DNA of 64,000 nt from Acholoe squamosa (Eukaryota; Annelida; Polychaeta; Phyllodocida; Polynoidae), in assembly GCA_949317995.1 (NCBI GenBank), contig OX439038.1, positions 59,912,813 through 59,976,812 on the forward strand, read 5' to 3'. This document shows, one piece after another, positions 1-12,339 of the stretch (positions are counted from its first letter, which is position 1; each line of letters begins with the position of its first letter). A program made the translations under genes and the position numbers. Below the pieces are notes generated by a model. The model searched no databases. It was given only the letters and a program-made list of their open reading frames with translations, and was not told the origin of the DNA.

Positions 1-100
1 GCTAGCAGTGTAGAAGCATACTCTGGGTGACAGCTCCTCCTGCCTAGAAAATGATGTAATTAGTGATATTTGTACCTACCACAGCAATTATATGTCTGTT
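1..100. repeat. Left copy of a ~100-base direct repeat
   Basis: This stretch recurs in the same orientation at 5271-5370, with about 80 percent similarity by eye. Shared blocks include the words TAGCAGTGTAG and GGTGACAGCTCCTCCTGC. The two copies lie 5.27 kb apart and the second ends just upstream of the Polinton. The repeat may run off the left edge of the window. It could be a dispersed repeat family or the flanks of an old duplication; no coding potential is visible. Confidence 0.6.
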
Positions 101-731
101 ATGTGACCATTTCTAATAGAATCTGGCCTGCTACATAATCACAGGAAATTAGTACGGAGTTTCCCCAAATTCATAGAAACTGACATTTCATTTCATGCAT
201 TGGCCACATATTCCGTTTCGGGAAATGTACCTGGGCAAAACCGATATACGATGGGAAATTATCAGTTGGGATAGTTATTAGTGAACCTTTATCTATAGCC
301 CATGCCTGGAATGGGGATTAAATGCCAGGGCCTAAAGAACTATGGTAACTCTGTAACATTTTCTACAAATCTAATACACAAGTATTAAAAGGGTTTCTTT
401 TCATAAGTGTGTCATGCATGTTTATCAATTCTCCAAATTCAGAATTGCAACACTGACGCGTCAGCATTTTGTCTGAAACACTACTTTCAGCTTGCTCATA
501 AGGAAGATGTAAGAATTTAGGTCAATAACAGCTTTATAAAAATAGGTTAGCATAGTATCCCACTGAGCTTTAAAATAAAGTACAATATGGTCCTCATTTA
601 ATAGCACTTCCATGTCGGCTATAATCCTATAACACATACAAGTGATAATCGAATTCCGGCACAATTACAGTCATGAGCACAAAAGACTCAACTGCTACAT
701 TTCTTCAGATACAGGTCTATACCCTCTTATA
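101..731. other. Non-coding spacer
   Basis: AT-rich DNA with no recognised gene, RNA or terminal-repeat structure. Short open frames here have no recognisable protein features. Confidence 0.5.
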
Positions 732-1018
732 CCTATAGTCCACAGGGCCATTGTCGGCTGATCCTAGGGCAGAAAATGCACAATCAGCAGACCAAGGGGT
801 AAAAGATTCCTGTGGACTTTGTGATATGTTGTTTGCAGATAATGATTTTCTAACTAAAAAATATCTGACAAAAATAGCCGATTATGCAAGAAGAGTAAAT
901 ATCAAATTATTTGATATTTTCAGATGTAAACTACCTGAAATAATTAAGAAACTCCCGACAAAACATCCCCGACTTTGATTATCTCCCCTCTTTGTCGGCC
1001 TCCCTCTGTGGACTATGG
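732..1018. mobile_element. Small inverted-repeat element (MITE-like), CCTATAGTCCAC family
   Basis: The left end reads CCTATAGTCCACAGGG and the right end, reverse complemented, reads CCATAGTCCACAGAGGG. Next to each terminus is a TCGGC word in inverted orientation. An additional internal copy of the CTGTGGACT word lies near 810. The size is about 287 bases and it encodes nothing. The same terminal word reappears in the hairpin at 2095-2166, so this is a family in this genome. The superfamily is not identifiable. Confidence 0.5.
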
Positions 1019-1030
1019 CTACAGTAAAAA

Positions 1031-1930
1031 AGGGGCTATTTTGGCCAGTTTTTGTGATTTCCTTTAGATATTTGCTCCAATTTATGACTGTTTGAAATAG
1101 CCATATTTGACCGTGTGCCATGTGCCCATTATTTTTATTATGGCCTATTGGTTAGAAAAATGACATTATAGGGATACTCAAGCATGCTTAAGATCATTTA
1201 AAAGTGATTTTGAGCTTCCCAGAGGCTATGCCATGCTTTGTTCCATCAGCATCTTTTGAGGTGAGATATGCACAAAAATCACCAATATGAGGTATATTTG
1301 GCAATTCCTACCACAAAATTGAACCATATTTAAGGCCGTCACATTTTGATAACCTCTTATTTCACTTTTTCATTCACAAATTATCACCAAACATCTCATT
1401 TCTTATGTGAAATTAGCTGGAGAATTTGATTAAGGTAGTTATTCCAAGGTAAAATGATTTTTTAACTCCACTTATAAAGGAAATCATGTGACCAATATCT
1501 TTAAGGGGCTACCAGCCAAAATAGCCCGGTATTACCTAAAATTGCGCAATTTTTTCAGTAAATGCCAAATAATATTTTCAGCAAAATTTGAATATTGTAT
1601 ATTTTTTCATTATCATTATCTTAGAATATGACTTTATATGGAACGTATATATATTTAAGTAATTTCTACCCATTATTTCCTGACTATTTGTGATAAAGTT
1701 TAAGGTATGATGAATTTTTTCATAAATCTTGAGGTCATGTGACCTCAAAATGGCCGCATGCTCAAATTTTCACCCCAAAGACGGTTTTCTCTAAAATATC
1801 AAAATATCCTAGATGCATGAAACAATGATATTAAAACTATATATGCAGTTATTTTCATCTCTACTTCTTAATTTTTCATCTTCAAGTGAAATGTGAACAC
1901 TTTTTTGGAGGGTGGCCAAAATAGCCCCCG
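1031..1930. mobile_element. Candidate non-autonomous element bounded by a short inverted repeat
   Basis: The word AGGGGCTATTTTGGCCAG at 1031-1048 is matched in inverse by TGGCCAAAATAGCCCCCG at 1913-1930. A third related word (CCAGCCAAAATAGCCCGG) lies at 1511-1528 inside. The interior is AT-rich and non-coding. The inverted words could mark the ends of a ~900-base non-autonomous DNA element, or may only be a dispersed motif. No target duplication was found. Confidence 0.3.
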
Positions 1931-2094
1931 CAGGCCAAAATTGCCCCGTTTTACGGTATTACAGAAATATGCTGGAATTGTACTCCACGTCAGGTACTCA
2001 ATCCAGCCATCAGCTATCAAAGAATAGTTCAACACACCACCAATACAATAGGCCTATACATGGTTATACCTATAGTCCACGACTATAGGTGTAA

Positions 2095-2166
2095 TACCTA
2101 TAGTCCACTGGGCCTCTTCGGCTGACTTTTGTGACCGAAGAGGTCCAGTGGACTATTATATAGGTA
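2095..2166. repeat. Hairpin palindrome carrying the CCTATAGTCCAC termini
   Basis: Arms 2095-2121 and 2135-2166 are almost complementary (CTATAGTCCACTGGGCCTCT against AGAGGTCCAGTGGACTAT), leaving a loop of about 13 bases. It looks like a minimal, internally deleted copy of the element at 732-1018. Confidence 0.6.
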
Positions 2167-2419
2167 TAAGGGAGAATGAAAGGAAAGAGGATATGGGTGT
2201 AGGGGAAGGTAACTATATTGATGAGTGCAGTGTTTATTCATTTATTATGGTAGGCCTATAATTGTCAAATATGTTTATCAAGTAGAATGAGCAAAGGGGT
2301 GGCTTGAGAAATAATGTGAATTTCCTACTGGGGTCATCCATAAATGACGTCATGCCAAAACTGACCATTTTTGACCCCCCTCCACCTCGTCATGCTTTTT
2401 GCCAATCTTACAATGCTGA

Positions 2420-3330
2420 TTGTATACGGAAAAGTAATCTTGTCTCGTCTAACCTTAGGATTTTCAATTTTCCACCCACTTCTTGAGCCCAAACTGTCGG
2501 GCTTGATGAGATCTTTATGTCATAAGTAGGTTTAACTGGTCTAATATCAATATTTTGGGTCCCAGAGGCCCAAAATAGGCCAAAATTCACACAAAATGAC
2601 CTTAAAAATCCATAAAATTCATATTTTACATTATTTTTCAGGATATGCCACTAGGTATATGTTCTTCCATTATTATCCATTATATTAGGGAGTCTTAGGA
2701 AGGATTTGGACCCAAAATAGCACAGAAGCTGATTTATTCCCCTGGAGCAGATTACATTTGTAAAGTTCTCTGTCCGGGTGAGTGACCACCACCATATAAC
2801 CCCTCCATTAAGTATATGGCTTGATATTTGCTGCTGAAATTTAGAGTTAAGACTTAGGTACAGTATGCTGAAAAAAAATGGAATTCTTCTATTTACTTCA
2901 TGCTGAGGAGGGCATAATAATTTCTGGAAAATTCCGCCTTTTTCTCGTCTTGACAAACATTTCTTTTTTTGTCCTCCTTTTCAGGATAAATATATTTAAC
3001 TATCCTACCTAAGTCAGTTATTTACCCCCCCCCCAAATATACCTAGGTACCCAGTGTGTAACAAGTTAGATTCTGCCTAATGGTTTTGAGTAAGAGGAGG
3101 AAATGTCTGAATTGTCCTCCCGAATTTCGTGTCCGGGCGAGTGACCCTTCAGAAACTTGCCATGTTAAGGGCTCGATATTCTATATAAATGATATTCAAA
3201 TCTCTCTGTATTTTTCAGATCTGGACCATTTTGACCTGTAGATTACAGAAATGGTATTTTTACTCATGCCAGATGTGTTCTTTGTGTCACAGAATGTGTG
3301 TACTTTTGATAGACACTTATCACGATTTTG
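2420..3330. repeat. Interspersed repeat, copy A (related to 12430-12830)
   Basis: Several blocks match the stretch at 12430-12830 in the same order: a TGATGAGATCTTTATG-type word near 2500, an ATATTTTGGG-type block, a CATGTTAAGGGCT block near 3160, and the block TTTTGACCTGTAGATTA near 3230. The similarity is patchy, as in two old copies of one non-coding repeat. The other copy sits inside the Polinton. The family was not recognised. Confidence 0.5.
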
Positions 3331-3527
3331 TGTAATCTTTTAGCCTGAACAGGCAATCACTGTTTCTTCTCCTCTTGTGTAAGATTAATATATCTAACTC
3401 TCCTAACTATGTCGGTTATTTACCCCCTACATATTCCTAGGTGCCCAGTGTGTAAGAAGTTAGATTCTGCCTGATGGTTTTGAGTAAGAGGAGAAAATGA
3501 CTGAAGTGTCCTCCCGAATTTCGTGTC
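2971..3527. repeat. Duplicated ~164-base unit (2971-3134 and 3365-3527)
   Basis: The two units share long near-identical blocks, for example CCCAGTGTGTAA followed by GTTAGATTCTGCCT, GGTTTTGAGTAAGAGGAG, and GTCCTCCCGAATTTCGTGTC. They are direct repeats with a period of about 394 bases, so a tandem duplication of the larger unit, or two adjacent copies of one repeat, is likely. Confidence 0.7.
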
Positions 3528-3530
3528 ATG

Positions 3531-5270
3531 CTATAGTTACAGGGACCTTTGCTGATTTAGGGATATCTGACTGACACCAGTAGCAGTTGCTCAAGACAAT
3601 AATGATGGACAAATTAAACCAAATCCATTTGAATTGGAATGAGAAGGTCTTGGGGATCATTTTGGTATGTTGCTTATCAAAATCGGACAAGGAGAAGTGG
3701 ACTAAGATCCCTCTGATAATGTATGAGGATGCAACCTGTATGGCACTTATGGGCCACCTAGTGGCCAAAAATGGCACTAATCCCGGTAATGTTACGTTTT
3801 CCAAAGCTGTGTCATATATGTGAGGTATTAAGGTAGCAGATCTACCATGCCATGGGAAGTTTGGTCCACCTATACTGCATTGTAATGCCAACAAAATATG
3901 ATCCGTACATGATGATAGCATGCCATTCTGGGTTGTAACATTTGAAATATAGAAGGATTGCATGTATATTCAAGCGTAAGCAAGTCCTGGCTGGCCATTC
4001 CTCCTTGTCTTCCTTGTTGACGGTGGGGGAAATGCCTGGATGTGTGTCACACGCTCGGGCAAATGCAACTAGGTCAGCCTATGTGTATATACCCCATCTG
4101 GGATGCTAACCATGTAACCACTCATTGGTTCACTTCTATATATGGGCTACAATAAAGCTATATATCACCAATTAGCCACTGCAATGTCTGCTTCTTGTTG
4201 AATTTCTCATTTGTGTCTTAGTTTTTAATTGCCTGAGTCAGGTATGACAAAACTAAAGACAGATGGTAGAGTTGCTTATAGAGATCTTTACAAGTAAAAC
4301 TGCTACCATTTACTTCTTTCCTGTTATGACTTGGTCTCCGAGTAGATCCTCCATCAAAAAGAGAATTAGATGTAAGCAACTTCATCTCAGAACACCTTTG
4401 CCCATCTGAGTAGTCTGGGAGGCTGTTTTGTGTGATCAGCAGCAGCTGTCTATGAGCAATTCGAGCTCTTAGTAAGCACATCTAATGGTGAGCTGCTCAT
4501 TCTATATATAGCACCCCTATGAGCACCTCTAAATGGAGGGTCATTAGGTAGGTAATAGACACACCTGTCTAACGACCCAGCCTAACCTCCAAGAGAGCTG
4601 CCATTAACAGAGGCTTCATCAGGCTTGTTCTTCATCTGCAACGGAGAGATTAGCAACTGGTCAGGTTTGTAATGCAAAAGCAGGTAGGATAGTGGAAGAG
4701 GTGCAGGATGGGACAGACAATAGATTGTAGTAATGGTGGAGGATATCGGTGGTTATGTCATCCAGTCAATTTCCCGATACACATTCTAGCCCAGTGCATT
4801 AAAACTCTAAAGTATAGGGCTACGGTCATGAGGTAATGGGGAGGGGTTAGAAGTGATGTCTTCTTATATGGTGTTGCCCCAAAGTGTGCTACATCTATTG
4901 GCACTGCTATATTTCTGACAGTAATAATTGATTAATTAATAAAAGAAATGAGGAAACAGAGTTCTAAGGATTTACAGTGGAGAAACCTTATAGAATCATT
5001 ATTCTTTATCCTAGTCAAGAGTTTTACATTGTCTACACAGACGACTAGGCTCTATCAATTTATTTTATCATAACGTAGTAAGGAATTAACCATAATTTCC
5101 ACATTAACAACTCACTATGATTAGAGATTGGCCTATCAACAAGAGCCACTGTCACTGAGATGATGGTAAACTTCAGGGGCCGGATTAATTGGTAAGAGAG
5201 CCACATGGCATCATATATGTGGGCATGGGTCTTTGTGTTATATTAGCATCCTCTGCCATATTGTATCATC
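3531..5270. other. Non-coding spacer
   Basis: No gene was recognised. Around 4080-4170 a TATA-like word and an AATAAAG word lie close together, which could be the remains of a repeat's regulatory end, but no paired copy exists in the window to support this. AT-rich DNA follows up to the second copy of the direct repeat. Confidence 0.4.
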
Positions 5271-5370
5271 GATAGCAGTGTAGCAGTATACTCTTGGTGA
5301 CAGCTCCTCCTGCTCAGTAAATGTTGTAAATAGTGATTTTAGTATGTGCTGCTGTGATTATTATATATGA
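5271..5370. repeat. Right copy of the ~100-base direct repeat
   Basis: Same-orientation partner of 1-100. The strongest match is over the first ~80 bases and continues weakly to about 5370. It ends some 75 bases before the left terminus of the Polinton. Confidence 0.6.
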
Positions 5371-5444
5371 CTACAGTCAAGTATAGGAAAACTTAATTGT
5401 CAAAGAAGCACACAATCAGACCAATTATTAACAGTAGTATATAG

Positions 5445-5530
5445 GGGTAAACTCAGCACATAGGAACAGCTACTGAAATCCGTTTGACCTACTTACGAAC
5501 CGGAAGTGACCTAGTTTTGAGACCGGAAGT
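5445..5530 (+). repeat. Polinton left terminal inverted repeat (outer part)
   Basis: It matches the reverse complement of 18141-18218 almost base for base, including the words CAGCTACTGAAATCCGTTTG and AGTGACCTAGTTTTGAGAC. The last ~25 bases contain a second short copy of the GGAAGTGACCTAGTTT word. Confidence 0.9.
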
Positions 5531-5705
5531 GACCTAGTTTCTTGAGCTCTAATTGGCTAAGAGATAATTTATGCAAATTTTAGACCACACCCATGACCAT
5601 ATATGGGCATGTGACCTAGATTTTTTCTGAGCAGTTTGGTTGCTATGGCAACACTCGTGTGGTGCTGTAGTTGGCGCGCGTTTATTTTAAGAATAGGGTG
5701 GTGCG

Positions 5706-5770
5706 TAGGTGGGTAGGTAGGTAGGTAGGTAAATAAATTAGGTAGGGGTAGGTAGGGGGGTAAGTAGGGT
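5706..5770. repeat. GGTA-rich microsatellite
   Basis: An imperfect run of GTAG/GGTA units inside the Polinton's left repeat region. A second, purer (GGTA)n run lies at 6398-6443. Such runs may have grown after insertion. Confidence 0.7.
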
Positions 5771-6397
5771 GTGTGTTATACACACGCAAAAATATGTACG
5801 CCCCCCTACCCTACCCTACCTTACTATACTTTCTACCTAACCTATTCTATTCTATCCACCATGTTTTTTTGTCCCCTTACACTATAACATTTTCCCACCA
5901 TAACGTTACAAAAATAAATGTCCCTATCAACATGTTCCAATTAACCTTTTACATGCTGCACCCTACCATAGCACGCCTACCCTCATCATAACATTTTCCC
6001 ACCACCGCAGCCACCACCACACACTACCATTGCTGCTCACTGGCTCGCGGCTGAATCTTGAAACCTTTTTTGATTTACAAATTTACTCACAAAATTTCAC
6101 TTTGTGCAACACAGATAACATGTTAAAACACACCTTTAACCTATGTATTTTTTTTTACAAAATGGAAAAATGTAACATTTACCAAAATGTTATAAAAGTT
6201 TTCCAAATTTACCAAAAGCTTTTTTGTAAAACATTACAAAAATTTTACTTTACACACAAGATTATTTGCTATGTACATCACTGAATTTGTGTTGAAAATC
6301 AGGTTTTAATCTATGTATTTTTTCACAAAATGAAAGAAATGTAACATTTCACTAAAACGTTTTTTTACAAAATTTACCAAAATGTCATGGAAATCTT

Positions 6398-6443
6398 AGG
6401 TAGGTAGTTAGGTAGGTAGGTAGGTAGGTAGGTAGGTAGGTAG
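6398..6443. repeat. (GGTA)n microsatellite
   Basis: About eleven GGTA units, nearly uninterrupted, at the inner edge of the diverged left terminal repeat. Confidence 0.9.
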
Positions 6444-6746
6444 GAGTAAAATTTAACGACTGACTGAAACACTAGTACCATTGAAAGTGACATTGTTGCG
6501 TGTGTATATCAGTTTTGTGTTACACTTTTGTATGATTATACAGTGTTCCTGGTAAAGTAGGTTTATAAATTAGTCCTACTGTGAGTGTAAAAAGGTCACA
6601 GGTTTAATTGGAACTAACTTTTGTTAAATTTTGAAGGGCTTTCCACCAATGCACAGTGAAGTAGTTTAAAAAAAAGTAGATGCAAATAAAGTTCCAAAGT
6701 GATGTATGTTGTATCCTTGATTTTAAAATCCTGGATTAAGTACAAG

Positions 6747-6782
<36 letters not shown>

Positions 6783-6808
6783 CTAGTACTAGTACTAGTA
6801 GTAGTAGA
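6747..6808. repeat. (GTA)n microsatellite
   Basis: About twenty GTA-type triplets with a short ACTAGT-rich interruption. Open frames across it on both strands are repeat artefacts (poly-Val, poly-Thr). Confidence 0.9.
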
Positions 6809-7449
6809 TACAGTATATGAACGGGCAATTAGGTACATGGACTACCCCCTAGTGTTCATGGATGCATGGACTACTCCCTAGTGAATGATTTTATCATTCA
6901 ACCACACTCTGCTGCAACCTGAGAGATTGACCCCATTAAACAAAGTGACGACTGGGTTTGATCCTGGAACACAGGTACCATAGGGAGTGTTGCTGCTGCT
7001 GCTGCTGATGTCTTTGATCCTAGAGGATGTAGCACAGATGGTCGTGAACAAAGTGTAAACTGCTAAACAGGTGGCGTGACAGTGTTTACCATGTTGATAG
7101 GGTCTTTTTTTTACGTTGTGGTGGGAGAATGTTATGATGTAGGTGCTAAAAGTTTTTTTTCTAATCCATTTTTGCATACAACAACGTGTAAACTTTATTT
7201 TTGTGCTTGAGAGTCTTTAGAGGTACCATTTGACCTGATTCCACGATATATATGGGTTCTGTTGTTTAAACTGTTCTGTCCACTGGCGACTTGTTCATAG
7301 CTGACCTGCTGTGGACAAAATGCTTATGAAGTTGTTTTAAACACGCAAGCACCTGTGACTTGACAGAAATTATAGTAAACAGTAAGCCAGTTCCCCCTGT
7401 GGTGGTTTATTCACAGCCAAGGGTTTGGCAGAGGTGTAGATATTGTTAG

Positions 7450-8320
7450 TGTGCTGTGTGTTTTGACTGACCAGGGGTGGGCTGACTGACTGGGTTAAAT
7501 ATTGCCTTACTCCTTATTGATGGTAGTCTATTTGTGGATGGGTCTAGCTGTAAAAACTTTGACACTTTTTTCTCTCCCGAATGTTTTCGGCCAGCAGAGT
7601 GTTGAATGTGGTTTTTAGATTTAAGGCTAGTGTTGAACGCCATGCCTGCACGTTCTTGGCCGGCTCCCCGGTGTTGAACTTGTCTCCGTATCCCTTCCAC
7701 TTGATCAGTGCCTCTCTCTTTTTGCCTTTGCCCCTGTGTTTCAGCACCTTCTCAATAGCATACCTTATGCCAGGACGATCGACCACCTTCTGAACTTCGC
7801 GTTGGTAAAAGTGGCCTTTTATTTCTTCTCCTAGGAGGTCCTTGAGAATGAAGTCTCTCGGAGACAGTTTGGCCACTTCGTAAATTTCCTCCGTCCAGTT
7901 GGTTTCGTAGCCTCTGTTGAAGGTGTTTTCTTTCCTCAACATGCACACTTTGCTTTTTTGAGCTTCAGAGCTGGAACTTCTTTGTCCCTAGGTTGTTCGT
8001 ACAACCTGTAGAACAACACCTCGGAGTTTGAGGGGTTGATGTCGGCAGGAGCAGCTCCCAACGTTTTGTGGTGTGTTTTGTTGTAAGACTCCACCAAGAC
8101 TGGCAACAAGTCCAACCAGTTGTAGTTGTTGTAATGTGTGAAAGCTCGCCACAGCCTGCCTTGGAGAGTCGAGTTGAAGCATCTGTGTCTTGTGTCTGGG
8201 AAAGTGTCTCTTGTAGGGTTTGTGTCTGGTGTAAGATTCCACCCCCTTTAAGACTTGTTCTATGTTTTTCCTTTCGGTTTTCTTGAAGTATTGGCGTTGT
8301 AGTTTAGACACGCTCATGAA
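7450..8320 (-). pseudogene. Polinton integrase remnant with chromodomain
   Basis: Fossil part of the Polinton. The minus strand at about 7550-7950 translates to the carboxy-terminal portion of a retrovirus-like (rve) integrase of the Polinton type. There is a stretch typical of the region just before the chromodomain (LKDLLGEEIKG) and then a chromodomain core (EALIKWKGYGDKFN). The upstream part, towards 8320, is poorly preserved. In intact Polintons this enzyme inserts the element and the chromodomain is thought to guide targeting. It is broken here and cannot make a working enzyme. Confidence 0.8.
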
Positions 8321-10700
8321 ACTGGCCTTTGTTGTTTAGGATCGGTGTACAACTTGAGCACTTCGTTCTTCAGAGCCTGGTGTGCCATTTTATTCTGTTC
8401 TACCCTGATCCTTCTTGATCTACGTCTATGTTTGTTATCCCCCTAGCTTTAGACAGGGGCGACTTTAAGCGGTGTCTAAGTCTTGTCGCCCTAGCTTCTG
8501 CGTCCTCTCCGAAAAGTTTCTTGTTTCTGACTTATTGCAAGGACAGTTTCACCCGCTTCACAGCTCTGACAAACAGATCGTGTCCAACAGGTTTCCTGCC
8601 GGCCAGATATTTCTTTCGGCTAGCATCAGTTAAAAGTTCTGTTCTGCTGCTACCGCCGACGGGTGCCCCACCTAGATGTATTTTGCCATTTCGGTCTCAG
8701 TTGAGCACCTTTGCATTTCCTCGCGCGAGAAGTTGCGTGTACAGTTTCCAAGCGGTAGCGTGATAACTCAAAGGAACACCTTATAATAGTTCTTTTCCCC
8801 CAAGGGAAAAGCCAGGTCTCTGCTTTCCCTCCTCATCCTTGTCTTCCTCTGCCTCCACCTTCTTGTCCTGGTCCCATTTGTAGTCAACTGAGGAGGGGGG
8901 AACGATCGGTGGCATCGGCAAATTCAACGTCGTCGACACTGATGTTAGCATTCTGCTGGTCCTGCTCGTTCTCGGCTTCTTTCTGACTTGACATTCGAGG
9001 TCTCGTTCTTCTTATAGCCGTCGTGAATGGTGCAAATCTTATACCTGTGGCCTTGCCCTTTTTCATGAGGATAGAGGACTTCACCATGAGTTGGTTGTAT
9101 CTCCGCAGTCTCTTTTTAGCTTTAAGGCTAGAGTCTTGGAGAACCTCTTGCACTTTTCTCTGAAGGTGCGTCAACACCTCTAGGACTCCCGCCTTTGGTT
9201 GAAGCCGTTCTTTCAAGAGTTACTTTTCATAGTATCGATCTTGGACTGTATCGGACGGTGGAGTGACGGGGGGTTCAGCAGCAGCAGGAGCTGGAGGCGG
9301 AGCAGGAGCAGCAGTGGTGGCGGCAGGCAAATTAATGTCGAGCAGCAACAAGTCTGCTCTCACCAAAGCCATCCTAGCATAAGACATCCTTCAGTGCCGG
9401 GTGGTGGCTGAAACTATGCTGGAAATCAAAGGTATGGCTAAACCTAGAAGGGTACCTAGAAATCCCCCTTCTTGCTCGAGCACTTACCTCTTTTGTTTCA
9501 AGGGTGTGTTAGGTTTCGTGACGGCTTTCAGTTGTTTCTTGTATGGCGATAAAAGTCTGACCTCCTCCTCTTCATCTTGCAGTAGGTTTTTGTTCATCAC
9601 GTTGATGCAAATTTGACTCATCACCGTGATCACCTCGTCACTTAACCCCTTTGACGATGTGAGTGCAGTCGGATGTGGAACAATCGGAAATGTGTTTCAA
9701 CAAGGTGTAGTGTTTTCGCAGGAGTGCTACACTGTTTCTTTAAAACTGGTTAGCACTGCTCATTTTTGCTTGTTCTTGACGTCCTCCTTGGGTATGAAAA
9801 CTAAGGTTTTCTAAGAGGTGGTTATGCTGTTTCTCACTCTGAGAGCATCAGTTGTACCTTGCTTAAAGTCCATCACTACGTATGAATGTTTTTCTTGTGT
9901 CTCAGTGTTATATACCTGAGTCAGAAAAGATTTCTGCCCAGGAAAGGCCTGTTTGCCTATGTAGGATATTTGACTCATGTCTTGAAAACCATGAGAGAGT
10001 GAGCGCTTAAGCTCAAGGTCCTGTAAGCCGGGTGAACGTATACAAAGGGGGAGAACAAGCAGCTGAGCACTGAGCAGCTGTGAGTAAACTCAAGGGTAAG
10101 CCTACCATAGACAAACACAGGCGTTCGGGAATGAAAGAGGGGTGTGTATGTGTATGTTATGAAGGGGAGGGAGTTGTGCAATTGAGGCGCAAAAAATTAG
10201 GTGGGGTGGAGGGTTTATAAGGAGTGTTCTCAGCTCTCAGCTGCTCAGTGAAAGTCACTTTCACAGTCTTCCCGACTGCTGCTGATGCTGCTGCTACTAC
10301 TACTACTGATGTCATTGCCACTGATGCTGCTGCTGATGTGCCTACTGATACTGTTGCTGGTGCTGCTGCAACTGCTGCTGCTCCTGTCAAAACTTAAAAA
10401 AAGAAGATGTTGGACCATCTCAAATTCGCCAAGGACAACGACAATAATGGCAACAGCTACAGCAACGAGTCAATCATGCAAAGAACATTCTCCCTGACAA
10501 TCGACCTTGTACACCGGAGGTTGACCTCATGGAAGTGAAAAAAGCTACAGTGGTCGACTTGGTCATTTTTTTTTATTTTTTTTTGCAACAAAAAAAGAAA
10601 AATGGCTCTGAGAAAAAACAAAGTTACACAGTCAACTGTCCTAGGTGTAACACGCCAAGACCACCGCGACTTTTGACAGCGCAAAACAGCGGAAAACCTT
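8321..10700 (-). other. Polinton middle region, genes not recognised
   Basis: In a Polinton this interval would be expected to carry structural or packaging genes. The minus strand at 8884-9216 has a basic, coiled-coil-like stretch and there are acidic and Ala/Pro-rich low-complexity runs near 9240-9340, but nothing that can be assigned to a capsid, protease or ATPase family. A CTG/GCT-rich imperfect triplet tract lies at about 10270-10390. Treated as decayed element sequence. Confidence 0.4.
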
Positions 10701-11422
10701 CATGTCGCTCGCCCACCTGTGTGTGAGAAGAACTGACGAAAACTACTTCTGTTCCAGAAGTGATAGACAAAGACCCGTCTTACAGAGAAACATACAAGGA
10801 CAACTTCAAGTCTATTGCGGGTGAATTAGCAGTCTTAGTAATGGTGCAAAGCATTTTTAATGTCAGATTCACCTCTTCGGAAAGTGATTCGTCGGTGGAA
10901 AAAGTCATAGAATGCATCAGGGCTATGCATGAAAATCAAGTCTACGCCTACAGAGTGGCCGCTTCTTCCGGTAGACTTTTATGCAATGTAGAAGAGGGGG
11001 AACCGCCCAAAGTCATGAACTTTCACGCCTCTGCTAACAATGCGTCCTTATTCTATGACAGGGACAACCATCGAGACTCCTACTTTCTCGTGAGAAACAA
11101 GCAAGACTTTGAGGACTGCGTGGAACACAATAGTCAAGTCAGACCCTCTACCAAATGACGTGTTGTCGCCAATGTCAATGCCAACATCATATTCTTGAGA
11201 GCTTCAGCGGGGGAAGTTATACTGGGTAAATTAAACTCGATCTGTCCAGGTTTAAGACAGCGAGGCATGATACACTTTCACAGAGAGCCAAAGAGTAAAA
11301 GACCTTATGACGATCATTTGTGTTTCTTTCGATGCCTCTGTACTGCTTTCTGAAACACACCGAAGCACTTTTCCAGCAAGCCTTTCCAGAGCGAACTTGA
11401 AAACCTTTAAAGGCGTATGTTT

Positions 11423-11793
11423 AGAGCCCCATAGGCTTAACCAAGAAACTCTGTATCACACCCTTCCCCGTATCACACTCCCTGGGAAAACATCCAAAAC
11501 GGTCAAATAACTGATGATAAAATCATTTCTAATGCCAAATGAATCGAATTTTGAACATATCTGACTAAATTAACTTGAGATAAATACAAAGGACCAATTC
11601 AAGTGCTCCTTTGTATTTATCTCAAGTTAATTTAGTCAGATATGTTCAAAATTCGATTCATTTGGCATTAGAAATGATTTTATCATCAGTTATTTGACCG
11701 TTTTGGATGTTTTCCCAGGGAGTGTGATACGGGGAAGGGTTATTACACTGTGGGGTGTGATACAGAGTTTCTTGGTTAAGCCTATGGGGCTCT
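11423..11793. repeat. Large near-perfect hairpin (inverted repeat) inside the Polinton
   Basis: The arms 11423-11593 and 11607-11793 are almost perfectly complementary, separated by a 13-base loop. The right arm carries a short extra segment of about a dozen bases. The arms contain sequence found only once elsewhere in each orientation, so this looks like a local inverted duplication formed within the element rather than a separate transposon. The near identity suggests it is recent compared with the decay around it. Confidence 0.9.
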
Positions 11794-12339
11794 CGTATTC
11801 AACTTGAGATAAAGTCTTTGACTTTGAAAGTTTCTTTGTAAAGCACTACGTTCAAGGAAAGGAAGCCAACAACACGGTCATCGAAAAAGTCCACGTTCCC
11901 ATTTCGGAATCGCTTGGGATTTCCCAGGTTACACCACACCAGTGTGTTTTGTGTGACGTTCTAAGAGACACGACGATCCCCTGGTGCAGTCGGTGTTAGA
12001 ACACATAAACAATTTAGGTCAAAACATAGGTGCTGCAGTGAAAGACGCTTTCAGAGATACTGGACGAGTTGGACGAGGTGATAGAGAGGGAGAAAAACAT
12101 GGAGCAGAAAGCTTGTCAAGTTTTCGACTCGGTCAACAGAGAAACAGTGAAAAAGAAACTGCTTGCCTACATTGAAAAGGTGCCAGTCATTGGATTTAAC
12201 TCGGGAAAATACAACCTAAACTTGATAAAGAAAGAGTTTCACTCCTTCTTTTCAAAATGGGACAAGCAGGATATGAAAACCATCAAAAGATGTGTGACCC
12301 ATCAAGGGAGAATACCCATCCACTGGGGATTTTGAATCC

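Noticed and set aside
4080-4200. TATA-like and AATAAAG words resembling a long terminal repeat
   Set aside because: No second copy, primer site or coding remnant is present in the window.
6614-6881. Poly-Val and poly-Thr open frames
   Set aside because: They read through the (GTA)n microsatellite.
10157-10497. Ala-rich and Leu-rich open frames
   Set aside because: Products of an imperfect CTG/GCT triplet tract inside the decayed Polinton.
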